From: Eubacteriales bacterium
GTDB lineage: Bacteria > Bacillota > Clostridia > Lachnospirales > Lachnospiraceae
DNA: 64,000 bases
Direction of reading: 5' to 3'
Assembly (NCBI GenBank): GCA_030524175.1
Contig: JAUNHC010000003.1
Span: 124,001-188,000, forward strand
The position numbers were made by a program, and so were the translations under genes. Below are positions 35,638-44,112 of the stretch, in pieces; the stretch's first letter is position 1, and every line of letters starts with the position of its first letter. Below the pieces are notes generated by a model. It saw only the letters and a program-made list of their open reading frames with translations. It was not told the origin of the DNA and searched no databases.

Positions 35638-37122
35638 TTATTTTTTTGCTTTTTTCGCTTTTAATTCTTTGTATGCTTCATAGTCCTCTGTCATCATGAA
35701 GTAACCTTCTTTGTCTCTCCTGTAACGGATCTGGGGGATTGCAAGCAAAGCCAGCACTACGATCACGATACCTGCATAGCTTAAGTATTTCATCACTGCC
35801 GTCATTACCGGCCATACCACAGCCCAGTCCCACATTCCCAGATATCCGCCGTAGGCTGCCATACCAACCCAGCCGGCAATGATCGCAGAACCGAATACCT
35901 GACACAGACCTGAGATAAAGGGCAGGATCAAGGCTGCCTTAATACCGCCTTTTTCATTGGCAAATACTGCGATCGTGGCATTATCAAAGAATACAGGAAC
36001 GAAACCGCAGATCACAAGTACAGGACTCTTAAGTACAATAAGTGCTGCAATGGCGATGATCTGTCCTACAAAACCTGCCAGGAACCCAAGAGGAACCGCA
36101 TTTGCAGATCCGAAACCAAAGATAACAGCACAGTCAACCCCAGGAACAGAGCCGGGAAGCAGACGGTCTGCGATTCCCTGGAAAGATGCAGTAAGCTCTG
36201 TCACGAAGGTACGGACACCAAGCTGCAGGATTGCAAGATATACTGCGAAATACAGACAAGTCTGAATTACGTAGAATACCATGCTGGCGCCCTCAGCCAG
36301 GAAGCCCTGCTCTGTCAGATAATCTCTTCCCAGAATACACAGGATCGCACCGAAGAATATCAGCATCAAGATGGAAGTACATACCATATTCTCATTGAAA
36401 ATCGACATAAATCCGGGAAGCTCAATATCATCAATTTTTTTGGCTTTTTTACCATTTTTCCCGCTGAAAAACTTCTCAGCCAGCCATGTATTCAGCGCCA
36501 CACCAAAGTTCTGCTGATGGGCCAGGCAAAAACCGGCGCCGTCTGTAAGCTCCTGGCAAGGCTTGATAGTCAGGTCAGAACCTACTGCCCAGTATGCGCC
36601 CAGCACAACTGCCATTACGATCAGAAGGGGAATGTCCATATTTACCAGGAAGGGACAGGCGAAAAGAATCAGCCAGTAAGCAGTTGCCGCCTGCTGCACC
36701 TGAACATGTCCTGTAGTAAACAAAGCACGGAGCTTTGTATATTTACTGAAACGTACTAAAACAATATTTACAATAAATGCTATCAGCAAAAGTATCATTG
36801 CATTGCCGAAGCCTTTTCCGAAAACTTCCTGCACGCCGTTGGTCACCGCGTTCTGTCCGAAATAGGGGTCGATAACCATTGCGTCCATATTAAATCTGTC
36901 TTTAAGTCCCACCAAAACAGGACGGAAATTGCTGACCAGCCCTGATGAGCCCACCGCCAGTATCAAGTATCCCACAATTGCTTTGATCACTCCTGCCAGC
37001 ACATCATACCAGGGTTTCCTAAGTAATATGTAACCGATCGCCACTATAAGACCTATCATAAATGCCGGCTGCTGCAGGATATTAGTAGCAAAATATGACC
37101 ACATTCTCATTAAAATATCCAT
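35638..37122 (-). CDS. ulaA: PTS ascorbate transporter EIIC
   Basis: 494 residues, about ten to eleven membrane helices. Family motifs: PAFMIGLIVAIGYILLRKPW, YFGQNAVTNGVQEVFGKGFG, FTTGHVQVQQAATAYWLIL, DGAGFCLAHQQNFGVALNTW, PGVDCAVIFGFGSANAVPLG and PVFFDNATIAVFANEKGG. This is the vitamin C transporter of the SgaT/UlaA family. RBS AAAGGAGAG. It lies between ulaC (69 bp) and ulaB. Confidence 0.95.
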   Translation of the reverse strand: MDILMRMWSYFATNILQQPAFMIGLIVAIGYILLRKPWYDVLAGVIKAIVGYLILAVGSSGLVSNFRPVLVGLKDRFNMDAMVIDPYFGQNAVTNGVQEVFGKGFGNAMILLLIAFIVNIVLVRFSKYTKLRALFTTGHVQVQQAATAYWLILFACPFLVNMDIPLLIVMAVVLGAYWAVGSDLTIKPCQELTDGAGFCLAHQQNFGVALNTWLAEKFFSGKNGKKAKKIDDIELPGFMSIFNENMVCTSILMLIFFGAILCILGRDYLTEQGFLAEGASMVFYVIQTCLYFAVYLAILQLGVRTFVTELTASFQGIADRLLPGSVPGVDCAVIFGFGSANAVPLGFLAGFVGQIIAIAALIVLKSPVLVICGFVPVFFDNATIAVFANEKGGIKAALILPFISGLCQVFGSAIIAGWVGMAAYGGYLGMWDWAVVWPVMTAVMKYLSYAGIVIVVLALLAIPQIRYRRDKEGYFMMTEDYEAYKELKAKKAKK

Positions 37123-37191
37123 CTCTTCTCTCCTTTTCCTCTGTACTTGACTTCAGGCTGCTTTCCTGAAAGTCTATACCTGTAAACTATG

Positions 37192-37662
37192 TCAGCAGCT
37201 TGTCTCCTGGTCAAGGTACTGCTCTTGGATTTTCAGTAAATCCTCCGGTGTCCTCGCCTTTTCCAAAGCCTTCACCACATCATCATTCATAAGCATTTCA
37301 GATAAATGCATCATATTATTAAGATGCTGTTCAGGATTACAAGATGCCAGAGTGAAGAAAAGCTGTGCATCCTTTTCCGGATTTCCTTCCTCAAAGCTCA
37401 CCGGCTTTTCCAGCTTCATGAAGGCAACAGCTGTTTTGTTCACACCCACAGCACCTTCCTGGGAATGAGGCATTGCCACATTAGGCATGATCACAATATA
37501 AGGGCCGTGTTTTGCCACACAGGCTATAATATCTTCTTTATAATTTGCTTCCACAGTGCCGTCAGCCTCCAGGCTTTCGCAGCTCATACGGATGGCTTCC
37601 TGCCAGTCCGCTGCCTCCTCAGCAAATTTATAATGTTTACTTTCAACAAATTCCCGTAACAT
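37192..37662 (-). CDS. ulaC: PTS EIIA, ascorbate/mannitol-fructose type
   Basis: 156 residues from the ATG at 37662 (GGGAGGTAG upstream). The phosphohistidine is His66 in MPNVAMPHSQEGAVGVNKTA. KPVSFEEGNPEKDAQLFFTL and ASCNPEQHLNNMMHLSEMLM follow the family pattern. It accepts phosphate from HPr, here probably the HPr encoded in the same operon, and passes it to UlaB. Confidence 0.92.
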   Translation of the reverse strand: MLREFVESKHYKFAEEAADWQEAIRMSCESLEADGTVEANYKEDIIACVAKHGPYIVIMPNVAMPHSQEGAVGVNKTAVAFMKLEKPVSFEEGNPEKDAQLFFTLASCNPEQHLNNMMHLSEMLMNDDVVKALEKARTPEDLLKIQEQYLDQETSC

Positions 37663-37702
37663 TTTTCTACCTCCCATAAGCTATTGCTGTTATTATATTA
37701 CT

Positions 37703-38806
37703 TTACAGGCATGAGCGGAACGGAATATTCTGAGGTGCTTCAAAGCAGTCCTCGAATCCTCTTCTGTGATGATATGCTCTCTTGTCCTTATCAGCAGGAT
37801 AAACATATTTTCCGCCAACTTCCCAGAAAAAAGGATGGAATTTATAATCCAGGCGGTCCTTCTTCATATCATATAATACCCGGATTTCATTCACATCTGC
37901 CATAAAATTAGTCCACACATCATAGTGGATGGGGATCACAACCTTACATCTCAGGGCTTCAGCCATACGGAGGATATCGCAGGAGGTCATTTTATCTGCC
38001 ATACCCACAGGATTTTCACCATAGGAGCCGAAGGCTACATCTATATCATAATCCTTTCCGTGTTTTGCAAAATAAATGGAATAATGGGAATCACCGCTGT
38101 GGTAAATATTTCCGCCCGGTGTCTTAATGAGGTAATTCACCGCTTTGTCGTCCATATCTGTGGGGCATTTGCCTGTCAGTTCTTCTCTGTCTTCTCCTGT
38201 GGAATCTGTAGTTACCAGACAGGTTCTGTCAAAAGAATCTAAAGCCACAATTTCCAAATCCTTGATTTTAATAGTATCCCCAGGTTTTACGGTGATACAG
38301 CGTTCTTCAGGCACTCCCCATTTCATCCATGTCTCTACAGATTTCTTAGGGCCGATAAAAGGCACCGGAATTTCTTTGCCTTGCTCATTTACAGTTGTCA
38401 TTCCGCTCTGAATCACATGTGCTGCATATTCAGCGCTCATATGATCCTGGTGATAATGAGTGGCAAGAACTGCATCCACCTGTCTGATCGCAAAGGGGTC
38501 AATAACGAAGGGAACTGCTCTTAAGTTAGGCTGCATTGCCCTTGCCCCGCACATATTCGCCATCTGATGCCCAACCTTCATTTTTCCGTCCCCATGCGTC
38601 CTCTTGCCATTTCCGCACCAAAGGTCAATGGTAATATTACATCCTCCAGGAGTCTTAAACCACATCCCGGTACATCCCAGCCACCACATAGCAACTGTTC
38701 CCGGCTTTACTTCCTCAGCTTCGATCTCTTCATTCAGCCAGGTCCCCCATTCCGGAAAGGTACTCATAATCCAGCTGTCTCTCGTAATCTCGCTTACTTT
38801 ACTCAT
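37703..38806 (-). CDS. ulaG: L-ascorbate-6-phosphate lactonase
   Basis: 367 residues, metallo-beta-lactamase fold. Motifs: [52 protein letters not shown] (H-x-H-x-D-H), [33 protein letters not shown] and [20 protein letters not shown]. It opens the lactone of imported ascorbate-6-phosphate to 3-keto-L-gulonate-6-phosphate. First gene of the operon; RBS CAAGGAGGATTTCAA. Confidence 0.95.
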   Translation of the reverse strand: MSKVSEITRDSWIMSTFPEWGTWLNEEIEAEEVKPGTVAMWWLGCTGMWFKTPGGCNITIDLWCGNGKRTHGDGKMKVGHQMANMCGARAMQPNLRAVPFVIDPFAIRQVDAVLATHYHQDHMSAEYAAHVIQSGMTTVNEQGKEIPVPFIGPKKSVETWMKWGVPEERCITVKPGDTIKIKDLEIVALDSFDRTCLVTTDSTGEDREELTGKCPTDMDDKAVNYLIKTPGGNIYHSGDSHYSIYFAKHGKDYDIDVAFGSYGENPVGMADKMTSCDILRMAEALRCKVVIPIHYDVWTNFMADVNEIRVLYDMKKDRLDYKFHPFFWEVGGKYVYPADKDKRAYHHRRGFEDCFEAPQNIPFRSCL

Positions 38807-39147
38807 TTGAAATCCTCCTTGAATAAATTAATTGTACTGTTTTGTTTTATGTCTTTTATGAATGTTTATCTTTTTGATAATCTAATTATATGTACTTTAT
38901 TATCACTTTTCAACTGGATTATATGATTATTTTACCATTTTTATGATTTTTTATGGTTAAATATGATAATTATACTACTGTTTTGAACACTGTTTTTGTC
39001 TGTTGTTCACAATTTTTATTTGTTAGTTTTATGCATATTGTATAATTACATTGTATCAGGCTCTACGGACGTATAATATATGTCCACAGCTATTATGCTC
39101 AAATGCCGATGCATTATATGTTCATTATGATTATTTTATCTAAACAA
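38807..39147. promoter_or_regulatory. AT-rich regulatory region upstream of the ula operon
   Basis: No gene. Two near-identical copies of ATGATTATTTTA(T/C)C lie at 38923-38936 and 39127-39140; a third is at 35603-35616 before ulaB. They are candidate operators for the operon's DeoR-type regulator. I could not choose one -35/-10 pair among many AT-rich possibilities. Confidence 0.4.
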
Positions 39148-39207
39148 AATCCTTTGAAATCAGGTTCCAAACCTGATTTCTGGTTTTAAACCTGATTTCA
39201 AAGGATT
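39148..39207. repeat. 19-bp inverted repeat with a third internal copy (alternative hairpins)
   Basis: The 19-nt arm at 39148-39166 is exactly complementary to 39189-39207. Its inner 11 nt (39156-39166) also pair with a second copy at 39170-39180, leaving a 3-nt loop. The long and short hairpins exclude each other. It lies between ulaG and the copA terminator. Confidence 0.6.
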
Positions 39208-39246
39208 CAGCGGATAAAAGCTTCCTAAACATTTTTCCGGTACACA

Positions 39247-39288
39247 AAAAACCGGTACACTGAAAGTCTCTCCAGTATACCGGTTTTT
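39247..39288. terminator. bidirectional terminator after copA
   Basis: AAAAACCGGTACACTG (39247-39262) pairs with CAGTATACCGGTTTTT (39273-39288), one G-U wobble, with A and T runs on both sides. It ends the minus-strand copA transcript whose stop is at 39369. Confidence 0.75.
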
Positions 39289-39368
39289 AAACTATATGAT
39301 CTATCCGACAGTTGGGGCAAGCCTGAACTGCCACCATTGATAAACTACTTTCTGACTGCGGGCTCTGC

Positions 39369-39572
39369 CTATTCCACACTCACAACTTCATATCCGGCTT
39401 CCGTCACCGCATTTTTCAGTGCTTCCTTATCCACAGCTCCTGCTGCTGTGATATAAGCTGCCTTGTCCTCTAAGTTTACATCTGCGCTTACGCCTTCAAC
39501 TGCCTCCAGTGCTTTTTTCACCGCTGCCTGGCAATGTGCGCACATCATACCGTTAATTTTCATGGTGATCAT
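39369..39572 (-). CDS. possible separately translated CopZ-like copper chaperone within copA
   Basis: In frame with copA, an ATG at 39572 is preceded by AAAGGAGG with an 8-nt gap, a textbook translation start. It would yield 67 residues beginning MITMKINGMMCAHCQAAVKK, a complete CopZ-type HMA domain with C-x2-C. Seen directly: the site and frame. Inferred: that it is used. The alternative is that the Shine-Dalgarno is the relic of a fusion between separate copA and copZ genes. Confidence 0.5.
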   Translation of the reverse strand: MITMKINGMMCAHCQAAVKKALEAVEGVSADVNLEDKAAYITAAGAVDKEALKNAVTEAGYEVVSVE

Positions 39573-41933
39573 AATCGTTTCCTCCTTTTTCTCCTGAGAT
39601 TCTTCTATATTATTGCTTTGAAGCATTGCTTCCTGTTCTTGGCCTTTGGACACTTTAAAACGCTTCAGCCGCAGGGCATTTGTCACGACAAAAATACTGC
39701 TTACACTCATGGCTGCGGCTCCTATCATAGGATTCAGCTTTAGACCAAAAGCTGTATAAAACACACCTGCTGCCACAGGAATCCCCAGGGTATTGTAAAA
39801 GAATGCCCAGAAGAGATTCTGTTTGATATTACGGATGACAGCCTTGCTTAAGCGTATTGCCGTCACTGCATCCAGAAGGTCGTTTTTCATAAGCACAATA
39901 TCTGCACTTTCAATGGCAACATCCGTTCCTGCCCCGATGGCAAGGCCTACATCTGCCCGGGCAAGGGCCGGGGCATCATTGATACCGTCTCCCACCATGG
40001 CTACTTTCTTACCTTGCTCCTGAAGTCTGGCAATTTCCCGCTCCTTATCCTGGGGAAGCACCTCAGCGATCACTGTGTCTATATCAAGCTCTTTTCTAAT
40101 CGCCTCTGCAGTTCTCTTGTTATCTCCGGTGAGCATGACTACCTGGATCCCCTGCTCCTTTAGCTGCCTCACAGCTTCCCGGCTGGTAGGTTTCACCACA
40201 TCCGCCACGGAAAGAATCCCAAGAATACGCTGTCCGTCTGCAAAGAGCATGGGCGTTTTTCCTTCATCTGCAAGAAGGTCCAGGCGCTTCTCATAGCTGC
40301 TGATATCAATGTGCTGTTCTTCCATCATACGCCTGTTCCCTGCAAAATACCAGGTTCCGTTGATCATTCCTTTGACGCCTCTGCCCGGAACAGAAGAAAA
40401 CTGCTCCACTGCTGCCGGAACTGCACCTTTGTTTCTAGAAAATTCCAGTATGGCTTCTGCCAGAGGGTGCTCGCTTTTTTCCTCCAGACCTGCCGCCAGA
40501 TCCAGAAAATCTCCCTCCGGTAAAATGGTTTCCACGTCTGTCACCACAGGCTTTCCCTGAGTGATAGTTCCTGTCTTGTCCAGAACTACGCTCTGTATAT
40601 TATGTGCCGTCTCCAGAGCCTCTCCTGATTTAATAAGAATGCCGTTCTCTGCGCCTTTGCCGGTTCCTACCATGATGGCCACAGGTGTTGCCAGTCCTAA
40701 TGCACAAGGGCAGGAGATCACCAGCACGCTGATGGCACAGGAAAGGGCAAACTCAAAGGCGGCACCAGCTGCCAGCCATACAACAGCAGTGACAAGGGCA
40801 ATGGCGATTACCGCAGGAACAAAGATTCCGGCTATTTTGTCTGCTGTTTTTGCGATGGGGGCTTTGCTGGAGCTTGCTTCCTCCACAAGACGGATGATCT
40901 GGGAAAAGGTAGTATCGTCCCCCACTCTTGTTGCCTTAAACCGGATAAACCCTGTCTTATTCATGGTAGCTGCGATCACCGTGTCATTCACCTGCTTATG
41001 AACAGGCATGCTTTCCCCTGTAATGGCTGCCTCGTCTACGCTGGTACTTCCCTCTATGATAAAGCCGTCCACAGGGATGCTGCTTCCCGGTCGTACCACC
41101 AGGATATCTCCTGCCTGTACCTGCTCTACGGGAATCTCACTCTCAACACCGCCCCGCTCAACAACAGCTGTCTTGGGTGCAAGATCAAGAAGCTTGGTGA
41201 TGGCTTCGCTGGTCTTTCCCTTAGAACGTGTCTCAAGATATTTCCCTACCGTGATCAGGGCCAAAATCATAGCTGCTGATTCAAAGTACAGATCGTGGTA
41301 GTATCTGTGCACCAGTTCCATATCTCCATGTCCCATGCCGTAACTCATCCTGTAGATAGCCACAATTCCATAGACCAGGGATGCCGTGGAGCCAATGGCA
41401 ATAAGACTGTCCATATTGGGGGCCAGGTGAAATAAGGTCTGGAAGCCTTTGATAAAATATTTGCGGTTAACATATATAACAGGAAGACACAGAAGAAGCT
41501 GGGTAAAGGCAAAATTCACGGCATTCTCTATTCCGTCCAGAAAAGGCGGAAGGGAAAGCCCCACCATATGCCCCATTGTCACATACATCAAAGGTATCAG
41601 AAAGGCAAAGGAAACAATAAGGCGCATCTTCATGTTCTTCATCTGCTCCTCCACAATATTACCCCCTGAAGCAGACGGGGCTGATACCCTGCCCTTACTC
41701 TGGGCTGATGGAGAGTGCTCTGTCTTAGGACTTGCTCCGTATCCAGCTTTTACAACCGCATCTATGATCTGACGCTCATTGATCACATTCTCATCGTATT
41801 CAACCTGCATACTGTTGGTCAGCAGGTTTACACTTACATTATCAGTACCTGATAGCTTTGCCACACATTTTTCCACTCTGGAAGAGCAGGCAGAGCAGGT
41901 CATTCCGGTCACGTCGAATTTCTCTTTTTTCAT
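39369..41933 (-). CDS. copA: copper-exporting P1B-type ATPase with two metal-binding domains
   Basis: 854 residues from the ATG at 41933 (GAAAGGAGACAGC upstream). The N-terminal HMA domain has GMTCSACSSRV (C13-x2-C16), followed by eight membrane segments, the actuator motif TGESMPV, the ion site SCPCALGLATP, the phosphorylated Asp in VLDKTGTITQG, the hinge MVGDGINDAPAL and the HP of EKSEHPLAEAI. Unusually, a second complete HMA domain (NGMMCAHCQAAVKKA) sits at the very C-terminus after a charged linker. Exports Cu(I). It is preceded by csoR, which probably represses it. See the internal start at 39572. Confidence 0.93.
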   Translation of the reverse strand: MKKEKFDVTGMTCSACSSRVEKCVAKLSGTDNVSVNLLTNSMQVEYDENVINERQIIDAVVKAGYGASPKTEHSPSAQSKGRVSAPSASGGNIVEEQMKNMKMRLIVSFAFLIPLMYVTMGHMVGLSLPPFLDGIENAVNFAFTQLLLCLPVIYVNRKYFIKGFQTLFHLAPNMDSLIAIGSTASLVYGIVAIYRMSYGMGHGDMELVHRYYHDLYFESAAMILALITVGKYLETRSKGKTSEAITKLLDLAPKTAVVERGGVESEIPVEQVQAGDILVVRPGSSIPVDGFIIEGSTSVDEAAITGESMPVHKQVNDTVIAATMNKTGFIRFKATRVGDDTTFSQIIRLVEEASSSKAPIAKTADKIAGIFVPAVIAIALVTAVVWLAAGAAFEFALSCAISVLVISCPCALGLATPVAIMVGTGKGAENGILIKSGEALETAHNIQSVVLDKTGTITQGKPVVTDVETILPEGDFLDLAAGLEEKSEHPLAEAILEFSRNKGAVPAAVEQFSSVPGRGVKGMINGTWYFAGNRRMMEEQHIDISSYEKRLDLLADEGKTPMLFADGQRILGILSVADVVKPTSREAVRQLKEQGIQVVMLTGDNKRTAEAIRKELDIDTVIAEVLPQDKEREIARLQEQGKKVAMVGDGINDAPALARADVGLAIGAGTDVAIESADIVLMKNDLLDAVTAIRLSKAVIRNIKQNLFWAFFYNTLGIPVAAGVFYTAFGLKLNPMIGAAAMSVSSIFVVTNALRLKRFKVSKGQEQEAMLQSNNIEESQEKKEETIMITMKINGMMCAHCQAAVKKALEAVEGVSADVNLEDKAAYITAAGAVDKEALKNAVTEAGYEVVSVE

Positions 41934-41995
41934 GCTGTCTCCTTTCTGTTGATGGATTATATTTCTCTTTCGCACACTTCAGTCAGGCTGGCGGA

Positions 41996-42259
41996 TCATT
42001 TCAGGATTTTACCAAGCATGGAAACAAGCTCGTCGATTTTCTGTTCCTTTTCTTCCTCTGTCTCTGCCTGGGAAACACAGCTTTTAAGATGAGCGGTAAG
42101 GATTTCTTTATTCACCTTATTAAGAATGGCTTCTGTAGCCATAAGCTGCTGGGACACATCAATACAATACCGGTCCTCCTCCACCATACGCAGAATCCCG
42201 TCAATTTGTCCTCTGGCTGTTTTTAACAGTCTTGTGATTTTCTGCTTATCTGCTTTCAT
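41996..42259 (-). CDS. csoR: CsoR-family copper-sensing repressor
   Basis: 87 residues, all helical. Metal ligands C32, H57 and C61 (Y-C-I-D, then T-A-H-L-K-S-C) match the Cu(I)-binding Cys-His-Cys set of CsoR. KITRLLKTARGQIDGILRMV is the family start. It is the first gene of the csoR-copA unit, with 62 bp to copA. An operator-like GC dyad is at 42338-42354. Confidence 0.93.
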   Translation of the reverse strand: MKADKQKITRLLKTARGQIDGILRMVEEDRYCIDVSQQLMATEAILNKVNKEILTAHLKSCVSQAETEEEKEQKIDELVSMLGKILK

Positions 42260-42337
42260 CCTATATCCTTTCTATTCTGACAACTTTTATTACAATAAGT
42301 TTCTGATAAATTGTTAATATTCATCCCCGGTTGCATA

Positions 42338-42354
42338 ACACCCCACCGGGGTGT
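42338..42354. promoter_or_regulatory. CsoR operator
   Basis: ACACCCC (42338-42344), 3 nt, GGGGTGT (42348-42354), a G/C-rich dyad in an AT-rich promoter region as known for CsoR sites, about 80 bp before csoR. Confidence 0.6.
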
Positions 42355-42424
42355 GGTTATAGGATAACAAAAAAGAACTGCCTTGTCAATACAAAGCAGT
42401 TTTTTTCTGAACTTTTCTGAACTT

Positions 42425-43177
42425 CTAAACGATTCTTTTTGCCCTGGCTTTTCCCCCGGCGGAAAAATAAGCCAGTGCCAGCACCATAATCACCAGAAGT
42501 ACCCCATAAATCAACAGCAAGATGTTAATTCCGCCCTTCTCCAAAATCACAGCAGCATACTCAGAGCTTATAAGACTCCAGGTATTAGCTCCTATATGAA
42601 GAAACACACAGCTCCACAGGCTGCCGCTCCACTCCAGTACAGCGGCAAAAACAATTCCCAGAATACTTGCGTAAATTGCCTGAGTCATATTTCCGTGATA
42701 GATACCAAAGATCACTCCGGAGATCACTGCCGCACCTGCCATTCTCATATGATCCCGCAGTCTTAAATAAATAAGCCAACGAAACAGCATCTCTTCGGCA
42801 ATGGGTGCAATAATTCCCATCCACACTATAATATAGGCCAGACTTTTCCCCTCCACTATTCTGCTCATACTGTCACTGTAAGCAGTGGATTTCAGAAAAA
42901 TCTGCACAAATGCCATAAAGATATTTGCAAACTGTGCCAATGCCGCCCCCATTCCCACCAGCAAGACGGCATCCTTTATATGCATGGTTCTTTTGCCGGG
43001 TACAGGGATCAATCCTCCTGACACCCTCTGCACTCTGTCTCTCCGGTAAAAATACCAGGCAGGATACATTACCAGCAAAGCGATAACACCTGTAAGGAAT
43101 ATGGACTGCCGGTAATACTCCTCAGGGCCGCCGCCTTTTAGCTGGATCAAATACCAAACGGCTATGTTGCCCACCAC
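42425..43177 (-). CDS. CPBP-family intramembrane metalloprotease
   Basis: 250 residues from the GTG at 43177, with at least six membrane segments. Motifs: APIAEEMLFRWLIYLRL (E-E-x3-R), FGIYHGNMTQAIYA and VFLHIGANTWS (the second and third conserved His). The family includes CAAX-type prenyl proteases and bacteriocin-immunity Abi proteins. The GTG has no RBS, and the open frame continues upstream as PLRRQNPLVKLWRVVYPVVL then HFVVSQ, which looks like the true N-terminus. The only extra start there is a CTG at 43261 overlapping the stop of the HAD gene (CTGA), giving 278 residues. Confidence 0.82.
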   Translation of the reverse strand: MVGNIAVWYLIQLKGGGPEEYYRQSIFLTGVIALLVMYPAWYFYRRDRVQRVSGGLIPVPGKRTMHIKDAVLLVGMGAALAQFANIFMAFVQIFLKSTAYSDSMSRIVEGKSLAYIIVWMGIIAPIAEEMLFRWLIYLRLRDHMRMAGAAVISGVIFGIYHGNMTQAIYASILGIVFAAVLEWSGSLWSCVFLHIGANTWSLISSEYAAVILEKGGINILLLIYGVLLVIMVLALAYFSAGGKARAKRIV

Positions 43178-43257
43178 CTGTGAAACAACGAAATGCAGTA
43201 CTACCGGATAAACTACCCTCCACAGCTTAACAAGAGGATTCTGTCTGCGCAGAGGGC

Positions 43258-43905
43258 TCAGGCGAAAAAAGTACGGAGTTCATCTACGGAATCCACAATC
43301 TTAAGAGGACGGGACTGCGTAAGTTCATCCATGGTTCCGTATCCATAAGCTACAGCCACACAAGCAAGCCCTGCTTCTCTGGCACCATATACATCATGCT
43401 CCTTGTCGCCCACCATCAAAACCTGTTCCCTGTGGTTCTCCAGGTGCAGACGGCGCAAGGTTTCTTCGATCACCTCAGATTTTTTTGTCCTGCCTCCGTC
43501 CAGCTCACTTCCTACAATTTCATTAAAATATCCTGTCAGGCCAAAATAGTCCAGAACCTTAAGTACAAAATGCTCTGGTTTTGAAGATGAAACTGCCAGA
43601 AGATACCCCTTGTCCCGAAGCTCTTTCAGCATTTCTTCTATTCCCGGGTAAGGACGGTTCTCATACAGCCCTGTCACGGAATAACGTTCTCTGTAATAAA
43701 CAACTGCCTGTCTTGCAGTCTCCTCGTCCATCTCTGCATATTTCATAAACTGTTCCAGCAAAGGCGGTCCGACGAAAACCCGCAGCTTACCCAGATCCGG
43801 CTCCGGTTTTCCCAGTTTTTCCAACGCATACTGCACAGACTTGGTGATTCCTTCTCCTGATTCCGTCAATGTCCCGTCTAAATCAAATAAAATAGCTTTG
43901 TACAT
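43258..43905 (-). CDS. HAD-superfamily phosphatase (phosphoglycolate phosphatase-like)
   Basis: 215 residues from the ATG at 43905 (AAAGGAGAAGTAT upstream). Motif I is YKAILFDLDGTLTESGEG, with a helical cap after it; motif II is LAVSSSKPEHFVLKVL; motif III/IV is VLMVGDKEHDVYGAREAGL. This is the Gph/PpaX type, usually acting on phosphoglycolate, pyrophosphate or other small phosphates; the substrate is not determined. It is followed directly by the CPBP gene. Confidence 0.9.
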   Translation of the reverse strand: MYKAILFDLDGTLTESGEGITKSVQYALEKLGKPEPDLGKLRVFVGPPLLEQFMKYAEMDEETARQAVVYYRERYSVTGLYENRPYPGIEEMLKELRDKGYLLAVSSSKPEHFVLKVLDYFGLTGYFNEIVGSELDGGRTKKSEVIEETLRRLHLENHREQVLMVGDKEHDVYGAREAGLACVAVAYGYGTMDELTQSRPLKIVDSVDELRTFFA

Positions 43906-43967
43906 ATACTTCTCCTTTACCACAACAAAAAATGATGACCCAATACTGTGGATTTCCCCCAGCATCA

Positions 43968-44022
43968 GGTTACTGTTTGATCAGTAACCGGCCGGCACAC
44001 TAATTACCGCTCTTGGTTACTG
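43968..44022. repeat. three-copy 8-nt element able to form alternative hairpins
   Basis: GGTTACTG (43968-43975), its complement CAGTAACC (43982-43989) and GGTTACTG again (44015-44022). The middle copy can pair with either neighbour. It lies between the minus-strand genes ending at 44113 and starting at 43905. Confidence 0.4.
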
Positions 44023-44112
44023 ACTGCCCAATAGTTGTTATGATTATATCATTGTTTTTCTTCATCGTCTATGACCAAAGACACAGGAAAAAGCTTTTCA
44101 AAAAAGCAGTCC

